DNA of 64,000 nt from Flavobacteriales bacterium (GCA_020635725.1 JACJZF010000002.1:62001-126000), one strand, 5' to 3'. Shown: positions 32,230 through 41,334, counted from the stretch's first letter. Notes: generated by a model not told the origin, from the letters alone. Numbers and translations: made by a program.

Positions 32230-35103
32230 ATGAAACAAGGCACCTGTGCAGTTGTGTCCACGTTGTGCGGCGCCCTAGCGTTCTCGACCCTGCACGCACA
32301 AACAGTCTTTGTTCCGGATATGAACCTGCGCGCCTGGTATAATGAGGTGATCCCAGGTGTAGTGGACGGTGCGGGCTATCTGGACACCGCTCATGCGATG
32401 TGGGACTTCTGGGGGCAAGAGGAGCTAGCCCTGACCTTGGATTGGCAGCCCTGCGACCTGACCAGTCTCGAGAGCCTTCCACAACTGCTTCACTTGGAGA
32501 TTGACTTCTTCGAGCAGGAACCTACGTTCTCGGCATGGCCTCCTAATCTGGAAACCTTGGTGATCCGCGGCTATCTTGGCACGAGCCTCCCTCCGCTTCC
32601 TTTGACCATAAAGGGTTTGTGCCTGCGCGAGATGGGAACTACGGTACCCGTGGACCTGCCTGAGGGTCTTCAGACGTTCCAGGTCCAAACCTCATCCATC
32701 ACGGCGTTGGGTCCTCTGCCAGCCTCATTGAAAGGCCTTTTACTAAGGCAAGTGCCCTTGCAGGCGATGCCCAGCTTGCCACCGACTCTTGAAGTGCTCA
32801 TTTGCGAGGGCGTGCCCGTGCCGACCATCGACTACCCTCCGGCCTTGGAAGTGCTTAAGCTAGCATGGATGCCAGAGCTGACGAGCGCATTGCCGGCCTT
32901 GGATCTCTGGTATATGAGCGACACATGGCCCTGGCCCGACGCTGGTGGGGAGGAGGGTTTCGCGGATGGATTGTGGATCGAGGATTGCCCGCTCCTCCCG
33001 CAGCCTTCGCAACCGATTAGTGCGCTCAGCATCTTGGTCTCCCAGATGCCTTGGACTGCACTACCGATGATAACGGAGACATTCAGTCTATCCGTGATTG
33101 ATGTCCCTCTGGCAGGTGACCTACAGCTTCCGGATGGTCTCCAACGGTTGGAAATGGTGGATGTTCCCATATCCACGCTGTCCATGAGCGGAATAGGACT
33201 CACCAACGTGCTCTTGATGAATGTGGATCTCCTTGCGCTAGGGCCGTTCCCTCAGAATACCACACTTTTCAATTTGGAGGTGCTCGATTGCCCGAACATC
33301 GTTTCAGTCCCACCTCTGACGCACCATAATGGCTGGCTCTATCATCTGGCGGATCTACCCTCGCTTTCCTCCGTGCCATACATGCATTTCAACAACGTCA
33401 ATGGTCAAGACACGGGGGTAGCGATGTATTCTTTCCGTCTTGAGAACCTCCCTTTGGTGGACTCACTCGATATCGACTATGAAGGCAACTACGATACGGG
33501 TGAGGACAGCGAGCCGATAATTATTCATGGCTTGGAGGGCCTCGTCTGGATGCGCGCATTTCCGCCGAATCGCCATCCTGGTGTATCAATCACGGATTGT
33601 CCCTCGCTGATTTGTTTGCCCTCGGTACCTATGAACGGAGGCGCGATCAATCTGGCCAGTACCGGAGTTACGTGCATGCCCAATTACCCGTCCTGGGTCG
33701 GACAAGAAGGAATCCCGGCTTCGTGGCCTCCGTTATGCAACGTTCTGAATACGTCCTGTTCGATTTTCAATCCCGTGATATACGGGTTCGTCTTCGATGA
33801 CCAGAATGCCAACGGTATACAGGAAAGTGGAGAACCGTTAATGCCGAACGTGACCATCGAGTGCATGCCCGGCGGCTACTATGGTTACACGAGTTCGACC
33901 GGGCTCTACGAGTTGGCGGCTGATACAGGCATGTTCACATTGATGGCCATACCGCCGCTCTATCATGTGGCTACCACGCCGGCCCAAACGGCCCTGCTTT
34001 CGAGCATCACGGATCTAGATACGTTGGTTGGTTTCGGTATCCACCCCCTCCAGAACATCACCGACCTGGTGGTTGACCTAACGAGTATCGCCCCTCCGGT
34101 ACCCGGCTTCGATCGCATCTGGACCCTCACAGTATCTAACATTGGAACTACGGCTGCGGACGCTGAGGTCATGTTGGGCGTGGATTACGCATGGACTTGG
34201 GTCGGCGCCAACCCAGCACCAGCTCAATGGGCCAATGACACAGCACGATGGACGCTCAGCGCCCTGGCCCCAGGGGACTCATGGACCGCTCAAGTTACCC
34301 TGAACCTGTCAGCGACTACGCCCTTGGGCGGGCTGCTCAGCTCATCAGTGCTCGCAGTCCCAGCCGCCCAGGATACAACACCTGCGGACAACTGGCAGAC
34401 CGTGGAAGAGGAGGTCGTGGGTGCGTTTGACCCGAACGACAAGACGGTTTCGCCGGGTTCGCTCACCGCGCAAGATGTGCAGGAGGGAAGGGATCTGGAG
34501 TATACCATTCGATTCCAGAATACGGGTACTTGGCCGGCTTCACGCGTAGTGATCACCGATACGCTCAGCCAGGATCTCCAATGGAGCACCATGCGCCTTA
34601 TCGCAAGCAGTCACCCTTGTGAATGGTACATCACTGCCGGAGTGCTGCATTTCGTGTTCGATCCCATCGAGCTTCCTGATAGCACGAGCAACGAGCCGGG
34701 GAGCCATGGCTTCGTGAAGTTCGCCATGCACGCGCGGCAGGACCTGTTGCCCGGTGCAGCCATTCAGAACACGGCGAACATCGTTTTCGACTTCAATGAG
34801 CCCATTGTCACGGAGCCGGCTGTCTTCGCGGTTTCCCTGCCGGAAAACGTCTCAGATGCGCACCGGATCTCCACGCTCCGAGTCGTGCCGAACCCTGCCG
34901 GCGACATCATTATCGTTCACGTAGGCGATGAACGTGGCCCGGTGTTCGTCGATGTCCTGGATGCGGGGGGCAGAACCGTGCAGCGGTCACAGGCGATAGG
35001 CTCGCGGATGGTGCTCGACATCGCGCGGCTGCTGCCTGGTATCTATCATGTGCGGGTGACGAGCGACACAGGCACCGCAACGCAGCGTTTCGTGAAGCTC
35101 TGA
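32230..35103 (+). CDS. Large secreted protein with leucine/proline-rich repeats, SdrD-like and DUF11-like domains and type IX sorting domain
   Basis: About 957 residues follow ATG 32230 (ATG 32218 is also in frame). A signal peptide (MKQGTCAVVSTLCGALAFSTLHAQ, cited as its segment KQGTCAVVSTLCGALAF) precedes about 450 residues of irregular leucine-rich repeats (LPASLKGLLLRQVPLQAMPSL). Next come an SdrD/carboxypeptidase-like domain (GFVFDDQNANGIQESGEP), then conserved-repeat beta domains (FDPNDKTVSPG, YTIRFQNTGT) as in DUF7619/DUF11-type proteins. A C-terminal sorting domain ends the protein (VVPNPAGDIIIVHV to ATQRFVKL). It should be exported and anchored by the type IX system. The gene is visibly less GC-rich and less codon-biased than its neighbours, suggesting recent acquisition or relaxed selection. 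Confidence 0.85.
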   Translation: MKQGTCAVVSTLCGALAFSTLHAQTVFVPDMNLRAWYNEVIPGVVDGAGYLDTAHAMWDFWGQEELALTLDWQPCDLTSLESLPQLLHLEIDFFEQEPTFSAWPPNLETLVIRGYLGTSLPPLPLTIKGLCLREMGTTVPVDLPEGLQTFQVQTSSITALGPLPASLKGLLLRQVPLQAMPSLPPTLEVLICEGVPVPTIDYPPALEVLKLAWMPELTSALPALDLWYMSDTWPWPDAGGEEGFADGLWIEDCPLLPQPSQPISALSILVSQMPWTALPMITETFSLSVIDVPLAGDLQLPDGLQRLEMVDVPISTLSMSGIGLTNVLLMNVDLLALGPFPQNTTLFNLEVLDCPNIVSVPPLTHHNGWLYHLADLPSLSSVPYMHFNNVNGQDTGVAMYSFRLENLPLVDSLDIDYEGNYDTGEDSEPIIIHGLEGLVWMRAFPPNRHPGVSITDCPSLICLPSVPMNGGAINLASTGVTCMPNYPSWVGQEGIPASWPPLCNVLNTSCSIFNPVIYGFVFDDQNANGIQESGEPLMPNVTIECMPGGYYGYTSSTGLYELAADTGMFTLMAIPPLYHVATTPAQTALLSSITDLDTLVGFGIHPLQNITDLVVDLTSIAPPVPGFDRIWTLTVSNIGTTAADAEVMLGVDYAWTWVGANPAPAQWANDTARWTLSALAPGDSWTAQVTLNLSATTPLGGLLSSSVLAVPAAQDTTPADNWQTVEEEVVGAFDPNDKTVSPGSLTAQDVQEGRDLEYTIRFQNTGTWPASRVVITDTLSQDLQWSTMRLIASSHPCEWYITAGVLHFVFDPIELPDSTSNEPGSHGFVKFAMHARQDLLPGAAIQNTANIVFDFNEPIVTEPAVFAVSLPENVSDAHRISTLRVVPNPAGDIIIVHVGDERGPVFVDVLDAGGRTVQRSQAIGSRMVLDIARLLPGIYHVRVTSDTGTATQRFVKL

Positions 35104-35156
35104 GCTGGCTCCGCGCGTTGGTCATCGTGAGGCACGAAGCCGTTCCTCCGGTGGTC

Positions 35157-35164
35157 TAACTTCC
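35157..35164 (+). promoter_or_regulatory. -7 promoter box (TAACTTCC) of queG
   Basis: One base off TAnnTTCG and 4 nt before the GTG start. Confidence 0.45.
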
Positions 35165-35168
35165 CCCC

Positions 35169-36104
35169 GTGCTCACCGCGTCCGAGGGGTCCGCTCTGAT
35201 CAAGGCCAAGGCATCCGAGTTGGGTTTCCTGGCCTGTGGCATTGCCCGAGCCGAGTTCCTTGCCGATGAAGCCCCGCTTCTGGAACGTTGGCTCGCGGAG
35301 GGCAAGCACGGTGCGATGGGCTACATGGCCAACCATTTCGATCTGCGCCTCGATCCGAGGAAACTGGTCCCGGGCGCGAAGAGCGTGATCAGCCTGGCCT
35401 ACAACTACTTCAACGAGCCCAGTCAACTGGATCCTGCCGCGCCGAGGATCAGCACCTATGCGTACGGCCGCGACTACCACAAGGTGCTGCGCAAGCGGTT
35501 GAAGCCGCTCATGGCGTTCATCACCGAGCGCTTCGGCGACGCAGCGATGCGCGCCTTCGTGGATAGCGGGCCGGTGATGGAGAAGGCATGGGCGCAGCGC
35601 AGCGGCATCGGCTGGATCGGGAAGCACACCAACATCATTCGGCAGGGAGCGGGGTCCTGGTTCTTCCTCTGCGAGATCATCATCGACTTGGAGCTATCGC
35701 CTGATGCGCCCGCAACGGACCACTGCGGCACCTGCCGCCGTTGCGTGGATGCATGCCCAACACAGGCCATCACGCCCTACGGGGTCGATGGCAGCCGGTG
35801 CATCAGCTACCTCACCATCGAGCTGCGCGATGCCATACCGGAAGAGTTCGCCGGCCGCATGGCGGGCTGGGCTTTCGGCTGCGACATCTGCCAGCAGGTA
35901 TGCCCGTGGAACCGCTTCGCCACGCCAGCAACGGAGCCCGAGTTCAAGCCCAAAGACGAATTGCTCGCGCTTACCGCCGACGAGTGGCACGGCATGAACG
36001 AGGTGGTCTTCGATCGCCTGTTCGAGGGTAGCGCTGTGAAGAGGGCCAAGCATGCAGGACTCAAGCGCACCCTGGCTTTCCTGCGCCGCGATGCGAGCAG
36101 CTGA
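35169..36104 (+). CDS. queG: Epoxyqueuosine reductase QueG
   Basis: The 311-residue protein has the cobalamin-binding N-terminal domain with the catalytic-aspartate region VDSGPVMEKAWAQRSGIGWIGKH (cited in part; D132) and two [4Fe-4S] motifs, CGTCRRCVDACP (C186, C189, C192, C196) and CDICQQVCPW (C238, C241, C245, plus C211). QueG reduces epoxyqueuosine to queuosine in tRNA anticodons. The start is GTG 35169 with a promoter box 4 nt upstream. The transporter YhhQ of the same pathway is at 4.2-5.0 kb. Its end faces the small gene at 36133. Confidence 0.95.
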   Translation: MLTASEGSALIKAKASELGFLACGIARAEFLADEAPLLERWLAEGKHGAMGYMANHFDLRLDPRKLVPGAKSVISLAYNYFNEPSQLDPAAPRISTYAYGRDYHKVLRKRLKPLMAFITERFGDAAMRAFVDSGPVMEKAWAQRSGIGWIGKHTNIIRQGAGSWFFLCEIIIDLELSPDAPATDHCGTCRRCVDACPTQAITPYGVDGSRCISYLTIELRDAIPEEFAGRMAGWAFGCDICQQVCPWNRFATPATEPEFKPKDELLALTADEWHGMNEVVFDRLFEGSAVKRAKHAGLKRTLAFLRRDASS

Positions 36105-36113
36105 GCACCGGTT

Positions 36114-36137
36114 GTTGACCCCTAGGGCGTGGTCAAC
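36114..36137. terminator. Hairpin between convergent queG and the small conserved gene
   Basis: GTTGACC and GGTCAAC pair around a 10-nt loop. It lies 9 nt after the queG stop and overlaps the stop codon of the opposing gene. There is no T-run, so it is only a possible shared terminator. Confidence 0.35.
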
Positions 36138-36327
36138 TGCGCATGGTGCTCTTGAACACCTCCAGGATCAGGTCCTTGTAGAGGTGACCGAAGGTGGCGA
36201 GGCACCAGGCCTTCAACACGATCTGGTCGCTCTGGCCCACCCAACGGCGCGCCTTGATCAATTCCTTCTTGAACAGGCGCGGGTCGAAGCTCACCTTCTG
36301 GAGCACCTGTTTGCTGAACTCCATCAT
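36133..36327 (-). CDS. Small conserved protein, 64 residues, unknown function
   Basis: The product begins MMEFSKQVLQKVSFDPRLFK and continues with KAWCLATFGHLYKDLILEVF; it is helical and has a Trp-Cys pair. From memory, very similar short proteins occur across Bacteroidota without known function. I chose ATG 36327 because AGGAAGG lies just upstream; in-frame ATGs at 36348 and 36381 exist, but the latter overlaps the TATCTTCA promoter box. The nearby queG gene is convergent. Confidence 0.72.
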   Translation of the reverse strand: MMEFSKQVLQKVSFDPRLFKKELIKARRWVGQSDQIVLKAWCLATFGHLYKDLILEVFKSTMRS

Positions 36328-36370
36328 CTTCCTTCCTTGGTCCATCATCACATTCCGGGTTAAGCGAGGT

Positions 36371-36378
36371 TGAAGATA
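36371..36378 (-). promoter_or_regulatory. -7 promoter box (TATCTTCA) of the 64-residue protein gene
   Basis: One base off TAnnTTCG, 43 nt before the chosen ATG. The rest of 36328-36488 shows no gene. Confidence 0.4.
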
Positions 36379-36488
36379 CACCGCTCGGGGCGGGTCGTCG
36401 AGTTTCCGGGCCTCGGGTTTTCCACAGCTCCGAAACGGGCTAACGCTCAGCCGGGTGGGCTGGTATGGCCCGGGGGCCTAAGGTTGGC

Positions 36489-37343
36489 TCAGGGCTCGAA
36501 TTCGCGCTCCGCGGCTTGCATCACCTCGTCGGAGCCTGTGTCATACAGGTAGGCGATCAGGGCACAATTGCTCGGGTTCCAAGCAGGGTCTAGCGCGAAG
36601 GCGTTGAACTGGAAGGTGAGCGTGTCCCCTGCCGCAGCAGAGCCGGTGATGGCGGCTTGGCCCCAAGTGCCGTTCAGGTTCGCGCGCAGCACGTGACGGT
36701 GGTCGTAGTTCTCCACGTCCGGTGGGTTGACCAACGAATTCACCTGCCAATCGATAATGTGGTCCTCCGTGAGATAAACCGTGAGGTTGTGATCTCCGGA
36801 AATCGGCTGCAGCACGGCCACCTTCACCTCGGCGGTTACCGTATGAGCGGCGGCGTCATGCTCCAAGGCGCTGAACCACACATCGCAGGCCGCATCCTGT
36901 GCGATGATCTCCGCGATGGCGCTGCTCCAGCTTCCGCTCGATATGGTGACACTGTTGTTGTACGGCGTGCGGTTCACCATGCCCGTAGGGAGGGAGGAGA
37001 CATTGAAGGCCGTGGCGTAGGTATCGCCCGCTGGCGTCCGGAAATCCGTGGAGTAGGAGCCATTGGCGGCTGGCGGGTTGAGCGGGGCGGCGAAGAAATC
37101 CGTGGCATGGATCCCCACCACGATGAGTTCATCGCCATAGACATTGGCGAGGTTGGCGGCCACGGCATGCGCTGCCGGGCAATTGTTGCATCGGTGCCCG
37201 GTGAATTCCTCGAGCAGGGCCCGTCGCTTCAAGGTCTCGTTGGTGCCGCCGCCGTCATCCGTGGCAGGAGCGTTCGGCGCGTCAACGTAATCGCAGCCCA
37301 CCAGGGCGAGCGACGCGCTAAGTGCGATGATAGCCTGGCGCAT
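36489..37343 (-). CDS. Omp28-like lipoprotein with thioredoxin-fold CXXC motif
   Basis: The 284-residue protein starts MRQAIIALSASLALVGCDY with a lipobox (ALVGC), so it is a predicted lipoprotein. LLEEFTGHRCNNCPAAH (CNNC) is the thioredoxin-like motif of Omp28-related proteins, followed by an ...IVVGIHATDFF... strand and a beta-rich C-terminal half. A role in outer-membrane or periplasmic redox chemistry is plausible but unproven. ATG 37343 lies 2 nt after the stop of the DUF6029 gene. It is the last of four genes transcribed from 41.1 kb leftward. Confidence 0.82.
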   Translation of the reverse strand: MRQAIIALSASLALVGCDYVDAPNAPATDDGGGTNETLKRRALLEEFTGHRCNNCPAAHAVAANLANVYGDELIVVGIHATDFFAAPLNPPAANGSYSTDFRTPAGDTYATAFNVSSLPTGMVNRTPYNNSVTISSGSWSSAIAEIIAQDAACDVWFSALEHDAAAHTVTAEVKVAVLQPISGDHNLTVYLTEDHIIDWQVNSLVNPPDVENYDHRHVLRANLNGTWGQAAITGSAAAGDTLTFQFNAFALDPAWNPSNCALIAYLYDTGSDEVMQAAEREFEP

Positions 37344-37345
37344 GG

Positions 37346-39037
37346 TCAGAATGTGCTGGTGATCGACAAGGTAAGGCCATTGGCGGCCGGCACCTGGCGG
37401 CAGACACCGCCCACGCAGAAGATGCCTGCGCGTTGGCGGCCATAGTTCACTTGGAATCGGTTCCCTCCGCGGATGTACCCGACGGAGCCGATGGGATAGT
37501 GCGTCTGCTCCAGGCCATTCTTCTCCTCGAGCCCGCTGTCGCCGATGTAGTTGTACTGGTCCATGGCGGCTATGAACCAATGCGGGCTGAAGGTGAGCTC
37601 GGCCAAGGCCGTTGCCCAATTGCCGTGATCCTGGCCGCTGCGCAGGTGCTGCAGCTCGAAGCGCAGCGAGTGGCGGTCGTTGAAGTTGTGCAGGCCCTCC
37701 ACGATCACGATGTCCGCGTACACCGTGGGCTTGCCCGGCTTGCCCTGGATGATGTCGATGTCGTACACCAGGTTCAGGTAGGTGAGGGCGAATTCCCAAT
37801 CGGCGCTCACCTTCTTGCGGATCTCCACATTGAAATCCTGGAAGTAGTTGCGGTCGCCCATGCCGAAGAGCCGCGAGCGATAGCCCAGCCGCGCCGTGGT
37901 GTCATCCGCCACTCCGAGGCGTGTGGTGTCCAGCGAATAGGCCGTGCTGAAGTTCACCGCCACTTTGGTGCCGTACTTGCCTCCGAGCCGGGTGCCCTTC
38001 TTCCATTTGTAGAAGACCTCGCCCTGGGCGCTCACCTCGCCGTTGGGCTGGGTGGCATACGGGTAGAGCGTTGCGGGAAGGTTGTAGGTGTGCTGCTTGG
38101 TGAGCGGCGGCAGGAAATTGATGTTCAGGTCGAAGGGCGTCGGCGCGGCGCGATCGCTCTGGAAGAACATGTTGTCGAACGAGTGGGTGCCCAGGCTGAG
38201 GCCGAATCCCTTCACACTGTACGTGGCATTGAACATGGCGGCCTGTCCGGGCTTGTAGATGAAGCCGTTCTTGCCATTGGGGTCATTGATCTTGTAGGCG
38301 TATTCCGCATAGATGTTCCAACGCTCGGTGATGAGGTTGGCGCGGAACGCATAGGCCCCTACGTTCTGCGGCAGCTCCAGCAGGGGGTCGCGGTCCTCTT
38401 GGAATTTGCTCACGAAGCTGCCGCCGAGCACGAGGCTTCCGGCGCAGGTCCATGCCGAGTCTAGCAGCTCGCGCAGGTCAACCTCGGCATCGAAGCCCCG
38501 CACCAGGCCGGCGCCGTTCACCAGCCCGTTATCGAATCCGAAGCGCTGCTTGCCGATCACGCCCTTGAGGTACACCCCGCGGTAGGGTCTGTACTTCACC
38601 CGAAGCCCGTCCATGGCATTGTCCACGCCGAGGTAGCGCTCCTCGTAGCTGCGGAAGATGAGACCCTGTCCGAACTGCTCGAAGAAGTTGCCCCCGGTCA
38701 CCTCCAGATCGCTGAGCTTGTACTTGGCATACCGGTAGCCGATGCCCGAGCCCAGGTAGGGCTGCCCCGCCGGGTAGCCTGCCAAGCGCGGCTCGTAGGC
38801 CTCCAGCCGAATGCCCGTCTCGAACTGCTCGGTGGAATAGATCAGGTTGAGCCAGGAGTTCAGGCCCATCTTCTCGGGCAGCACCACGGCCCCGATGTCC
38901 TCGTCCTCGTTGTAGTACTGAGCATCGGTGCTGAAGTTGCCATGGAGCTGCCCGCCTGTGAGCTGCGCGCGCGCATCGAGCAGGAGCAGCGCGGGAAGCA
39001 GGGCGGCCGCGCAGCCGCGTAGGAGCATGTTCATCAA
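37346..39037 (-). CDS. DUF6029-like outer-membrane protein
   Basis: The 563-residue protein has a signal peptide (NMLLRGCAAALLPALLLLDARAQ, in part) and regular amphipathic strands with aromatic girdle residues, ending in SITSTF with a terminal Phe, as in outer-membrane beta-barrels. It fits the DUF6029 family that I recall from Bacteroidota beside thioredoxin-like genes. Activity is unknown. It lies 10 nt after the TlpA-like gene and 2 nt before the Omp28-like gene. Confidence 0.78.
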   Translation of the reverse strand: MMNMLLRGCAAALLPALLLLDARAQLTGGQLHGNFSTDAQYYNEDEDIGAVVLPEKMGLNSWLNLIYSTEQFETGIRLEAYEPRLAGYPAGQPYLGSGIGYRYAKYKLSDLEVTGGNFFEQFGQGLIFRSYEERYLGVDNAMDGLRVKYRPYRGVYLKGVIGKQRFGFDNGLVNGAGLVRGFDAEVDLRELLDSAWTCAGSLVLGGSFVSKFQEDRDPLLELPQNVGAYAFRANLITERWNIYAEYAYKINDPNGKNGFIYKPGQAAMFNATYSVKGFGLSLGTHSFDNMFFQSDRAAPTPFDLNINFLPPLTKQHTYNLPATLYPYATQPNGEVSAQGEVFYKWKKGTRLGGKYGTKVAVNFSTAYSLDTTRLGVADDTTARLGYRSRLFGMGDRNYFQDFNVEIRKKVSADWEFALTYLNLVYDIDIIQGKPGKPTVYADIVIVEGLHNFNDRHSLRFELQHLRSGQDHGNWATALAELTFSPHWFIAAMDQYNYIGDSGLEEKNGLEQTHYPIGSVGYIRGGNRFQVNYGRQRAGIFCVGGVCRQVPAANGLTLSITSTF

Positions 39038-39047
39038 CGGACGAAGA

Positions 39048-39545
39048 TCACTTCTTGCCGGTTAGCTCCAGCACTTTCCGGTAGAGTTCGTTCTCATCGC
39101 CGGGCTCATAGTTGTTATGCTGCCACACGATCTCCCCGTTGCCGTTCACCAGAAAGGTATGCGGCACGTTGTTCACGTTGAGCGCGCGCTTCAGGTCGCC
39201 ATTGGGGTCCAGGTACACCTCGTAATCCCAATCCTGACCGCTCACATAGGGCTTCACGCGGGCGGAGCTGCGGGCGTCATCGATGGAGATGGCGATCAGC
39301 TTCACCCCGGTCTTCGCCTGCCAATCGGCATAATCCTCGGCGATGGCCGAGAGCTCCTTCTTGCACGGAGCGCACCAGGTCGCCCAGAAGTTGATGATGA
39401 TGGGCTTGCCATCGTTGCTGAAGGTGCGGCTATCGACCTTCTTCCCATCCAAGGTGGTGACCGTGGCGCTCGGAACGCGCGACTGGGTGAAGGCAAGAAC
39501 AGGGATCAGCAGGGCGCCAAGGGCGATCGAACGGATAAAGCTCAT
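39048..39545 (-). CDS. TlpA-like periplasmic thioredoxin (disulfide reductase)
   Basis: The protein has 165 residues, a signal peptide (MSFIRSIALGALLIPVLAF) and a redoxin/thioredoxin fold with the active site WATWCAPCKKE and the cis-proline strand NNVPHTFLVN. TlpA proteins reduce disulfides in the periplasm, often for cytochrome maturation or secreted proteins. It is the second gene of the four-gene redox operon; a perfect 10-bp stem lies in the 95-nt gap upstream. Confidence 0.9.
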   Translation of the reverse strand: MSFIRSIALGALLIPVLAFTQSRVPSATVTTLDGKKVDSRTFSNDGKPIIINFWATWCAPCKKELSAIAEDYADWQAKTGVKLIAISIDDARSSARVKPYVSGQDWDYEVYLDPNGDLKRALNVNNVPHTFLVNGNGEIVWQHNNYEPGDENELYRKVLELTGKK

Positions 39546-39569
39546 GGTGATGGGGGGGTGTCAAACGAA

Positions 39570-39613
39570 AGGTCAGCGACCACAGGGCAAGAACTGCACC
39601 GGATCGCTGACCT
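39570..39613 (-). promoter_or_regulatory. Long-loop hairpin between two genes of the redox operon
   Basis: AGGTCAGCGA and TCGCTGACCT form a perfect 10-bp stem with a 24-nt loop. On the transcribed strand TTTCGTTTG follows, a weak T-run. It could partly terminate, be cut by RNase or protect mRNA ends, and so set unequal expression of the genes on either side. Confidence 0.45.
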
Positions 39614-39640
39614 CTCGGATGACCTTCGATGTATGGTCGA

Positions 39641-41086
39641 TTAGCGGTTCAAGGTCACTTTGCGCACAGCGGTGAGGCCATCGGCCAGGATGTGCACGAA
39701 GTAGCTGCCATTGGGCAGTTCATTCAGGCTCAGGTCGGTCTGTTGCAGACCGGCGCCCATGGCCTTGTTGGTGGAGAGGACCTGCTCACCCAGCACGTTC
39801 AGCACGGCGATGCGCACGTTGCTGGCGCTGGCCAGGTTGAACTCGACCTTCACAGCACCGGTGGTGGGGTTCGGGAAGAGGTTCAGGCCGGCTTCGAGGC
39901 TGTTCTCCTCGATGCCCACGGCGAGGCCCGCCACGAACTTCTCCTTATCCACATCGCCGAACTGACCGCCTTGCGCCACGATCACGCCGTTGCTGCGCAG
40001 CTTGAAGTAGCCATTGCCATAGGAGCAGCACATGCCATCACCGTACGCGTCAATCACTTCTAGGCGATAGCACTCGCTGGGGTTCAGGTTCCACCAGTAG
40101 GTGTAGGTGGTGTTGTTGGCGTAGTTGCCCGGCGGGTCCTGCTGCACCACTTGGTTGCTGCTGTTGTAGAGCTTCCAGGTGGTCTCGGAGCCGTAGTTGT
40201 CCGTGCGGATCTCCAGGCTCACCGTGGCCAGGTCGGCATCCGGAGCGGGCTCAAAGGAGTAGGCTTCCTCGAAGCCTTCGGGATGCTCGTCTGCGACGTT
40301 GTTCGGCATGCTCACCTCGGCGGAGAAGTCCTGAGGGCTGGTGACATCAACCTGGTCGAAGTTCACCTTGGCGGTACCCCAACGGGCCAGATTGCCGGTC
40401 CAGTTCACGGTCTGCAGAGTGGTGCCATTCTGCTTCAGGTCCAGCGTGGCGCTGGTGAGCGCGGCGGTGCCCATGTTGTAGAGGTAGGCGTAGGGGCTCT
40501 CGCCGGGGCAGAGCTGAGAATCCTCGTTGAGCAGCAGCGTGGCGTCGTTCGCACCGTTGGTGAAGGGTGCCATGCATCCGTTGCGCCAGCTGGCGAAGAA
40601 GGTGTCCCAGCTGCTGGTGCGCTGAATCTCAACTCCTGCGTTGGCACCAGGGCAGTGCATGAACAGCGTGGGATAGGCAGAGATCCCGTAGAGGGTGGCC
40701 AGGGTGTTGCCCTGTCCATTGGGGCCGATGATGGGATACGGCGTGGCGCCTCCCTCGGTCCAGTCACCTTGCGAGCCCGATGCGCCTTGGAGCAGGGCCA
40801 TGGAGCTGGCGGGGTCACCGTCCACGAAGAAGATCATGAGGTCGTCGGTGCCCTCCGGGCCGAATTCATGGTAGAGGCGCTCCATGATTTCGCTGTTGTG
40901 CCAGGCCCAGCAGGGTCCGCACCAGTGAGCGCTGATGTCCACCAGCACGGTCTTGCCCTGTGCGAGGTAGTCGGCGATGGAGTGCGTGTTGCCGTTGATG
41001 TCCGTCGCGGTCCAGCTCTGGTTCTGGGCCATGGCGAACGCGCCCACCGAGAGGGCAGAGGTCGCGAGTAAGGTTCTCAGTTTCAT
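39641..41086 (-). CDS. Secreted thioredoxin-fold protein with type IX sorting domain (Omp28-like)
   Basis: The 481-residue protein has a signal peptide (MKLRTLLATSALSVGAFAMAQ) and a thioredoxin-like domain with the active site ISAHWCGPCWAWH (residues near 55). A beta-sandwich middle region follows, then a Cys-rich motif (AYGDGMCCSYGNGYFKL) and a C-terminal sorting domain (NLFPNPTTGAVKV to VRKVTLNR). It should be exported to the surface. It heads the four-gene operon; a TAAGTTCG box at 41178 gives a leader of about 85 nt. Confidence 0.87.
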   Translation of the reverse strand: MKLRTLLATSALSVGAFAMAQNQSWTATDINGNTHSIADYLAQGKTVLVDISAHWCGPCWAWHNSEIMERLYHEFGPEGTDDLMIFFVDGDPASSMALLQGASGSQGDWTEGGATPYPIIGPNGQGNTLATLYGISAYPTLFMHCPGANAGVEIQRTSSWDTFFASWRNGCMAPFTNGANDATLLLNEDSQLCPGESPYAYLYNMGTAALTSATLDLKQNGTTLQTVNWTGNLARWGTAKVNFDQVDVTSPQDFSAEVSMPNNVADEHPEGFEEAYSFEPAPDADLATVSLEIRTDNYGSETTWKLYNSSNQVVQQDPPGNYANNTTYTYWWNLNPSECYRLEVIDAYGDGMCCSYGNGYFKLRSNGVIVAQGGQFGDVDKEKFVAGLAVGIEENSLEAGLNLFPNPTTGAVKVEFNLASASNVRIAVLNVLGEQVLSTNKAMGAGLQQTDLSLNELPNGSYFVHILADGLTAVRKVTLNR

Positions 41087-41177
41087 GCGTCGGGGTTTGG
41101 TTTCTTGGGTTTTCGTTCCTTGGTCAGGTCAGCGGCTCCATTGTTTCAGCAACGAGCAACAGCCGGTTTGCGGATGA

Positions 41178-41185
41178 CGAACTTA
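41178..41185 (-). promoter_or_regulatory. -7 promoter box (TAAGTTCG) of the redox operon
   Basis: It matches the TAnnTTCG form on the minus strand, 91 nt before the first ATG. Confidence 0.5.
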
Positions 41186-41286
41186 GACGGATGACGCGCA
41201 CCGCGTTGGATTGATCGTCTAAGCAGTTGGATTCCTATCGAGCCCCCAATGGCTCACTCGCTCGAAGCCGATTGAGCGACCGGCCT

Positions 41287-41294
41287 TACTTTTG
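41287..41294 (+). promoter_or_regulatory. -7 promoter box (TACTTTTG) of the small secreted protein gene
   Basis: A perfect TAnnTTTG match, 40 nt before the ATG at 41335. The rest of the 248-nt divergent gap shows nothing else I can name. Confidence 0.6.
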
Positions 41295-41334
41295 CTAAGC
41301 ACGGCACGAAGCCGGCACGTTCAATCCTTTCGAC

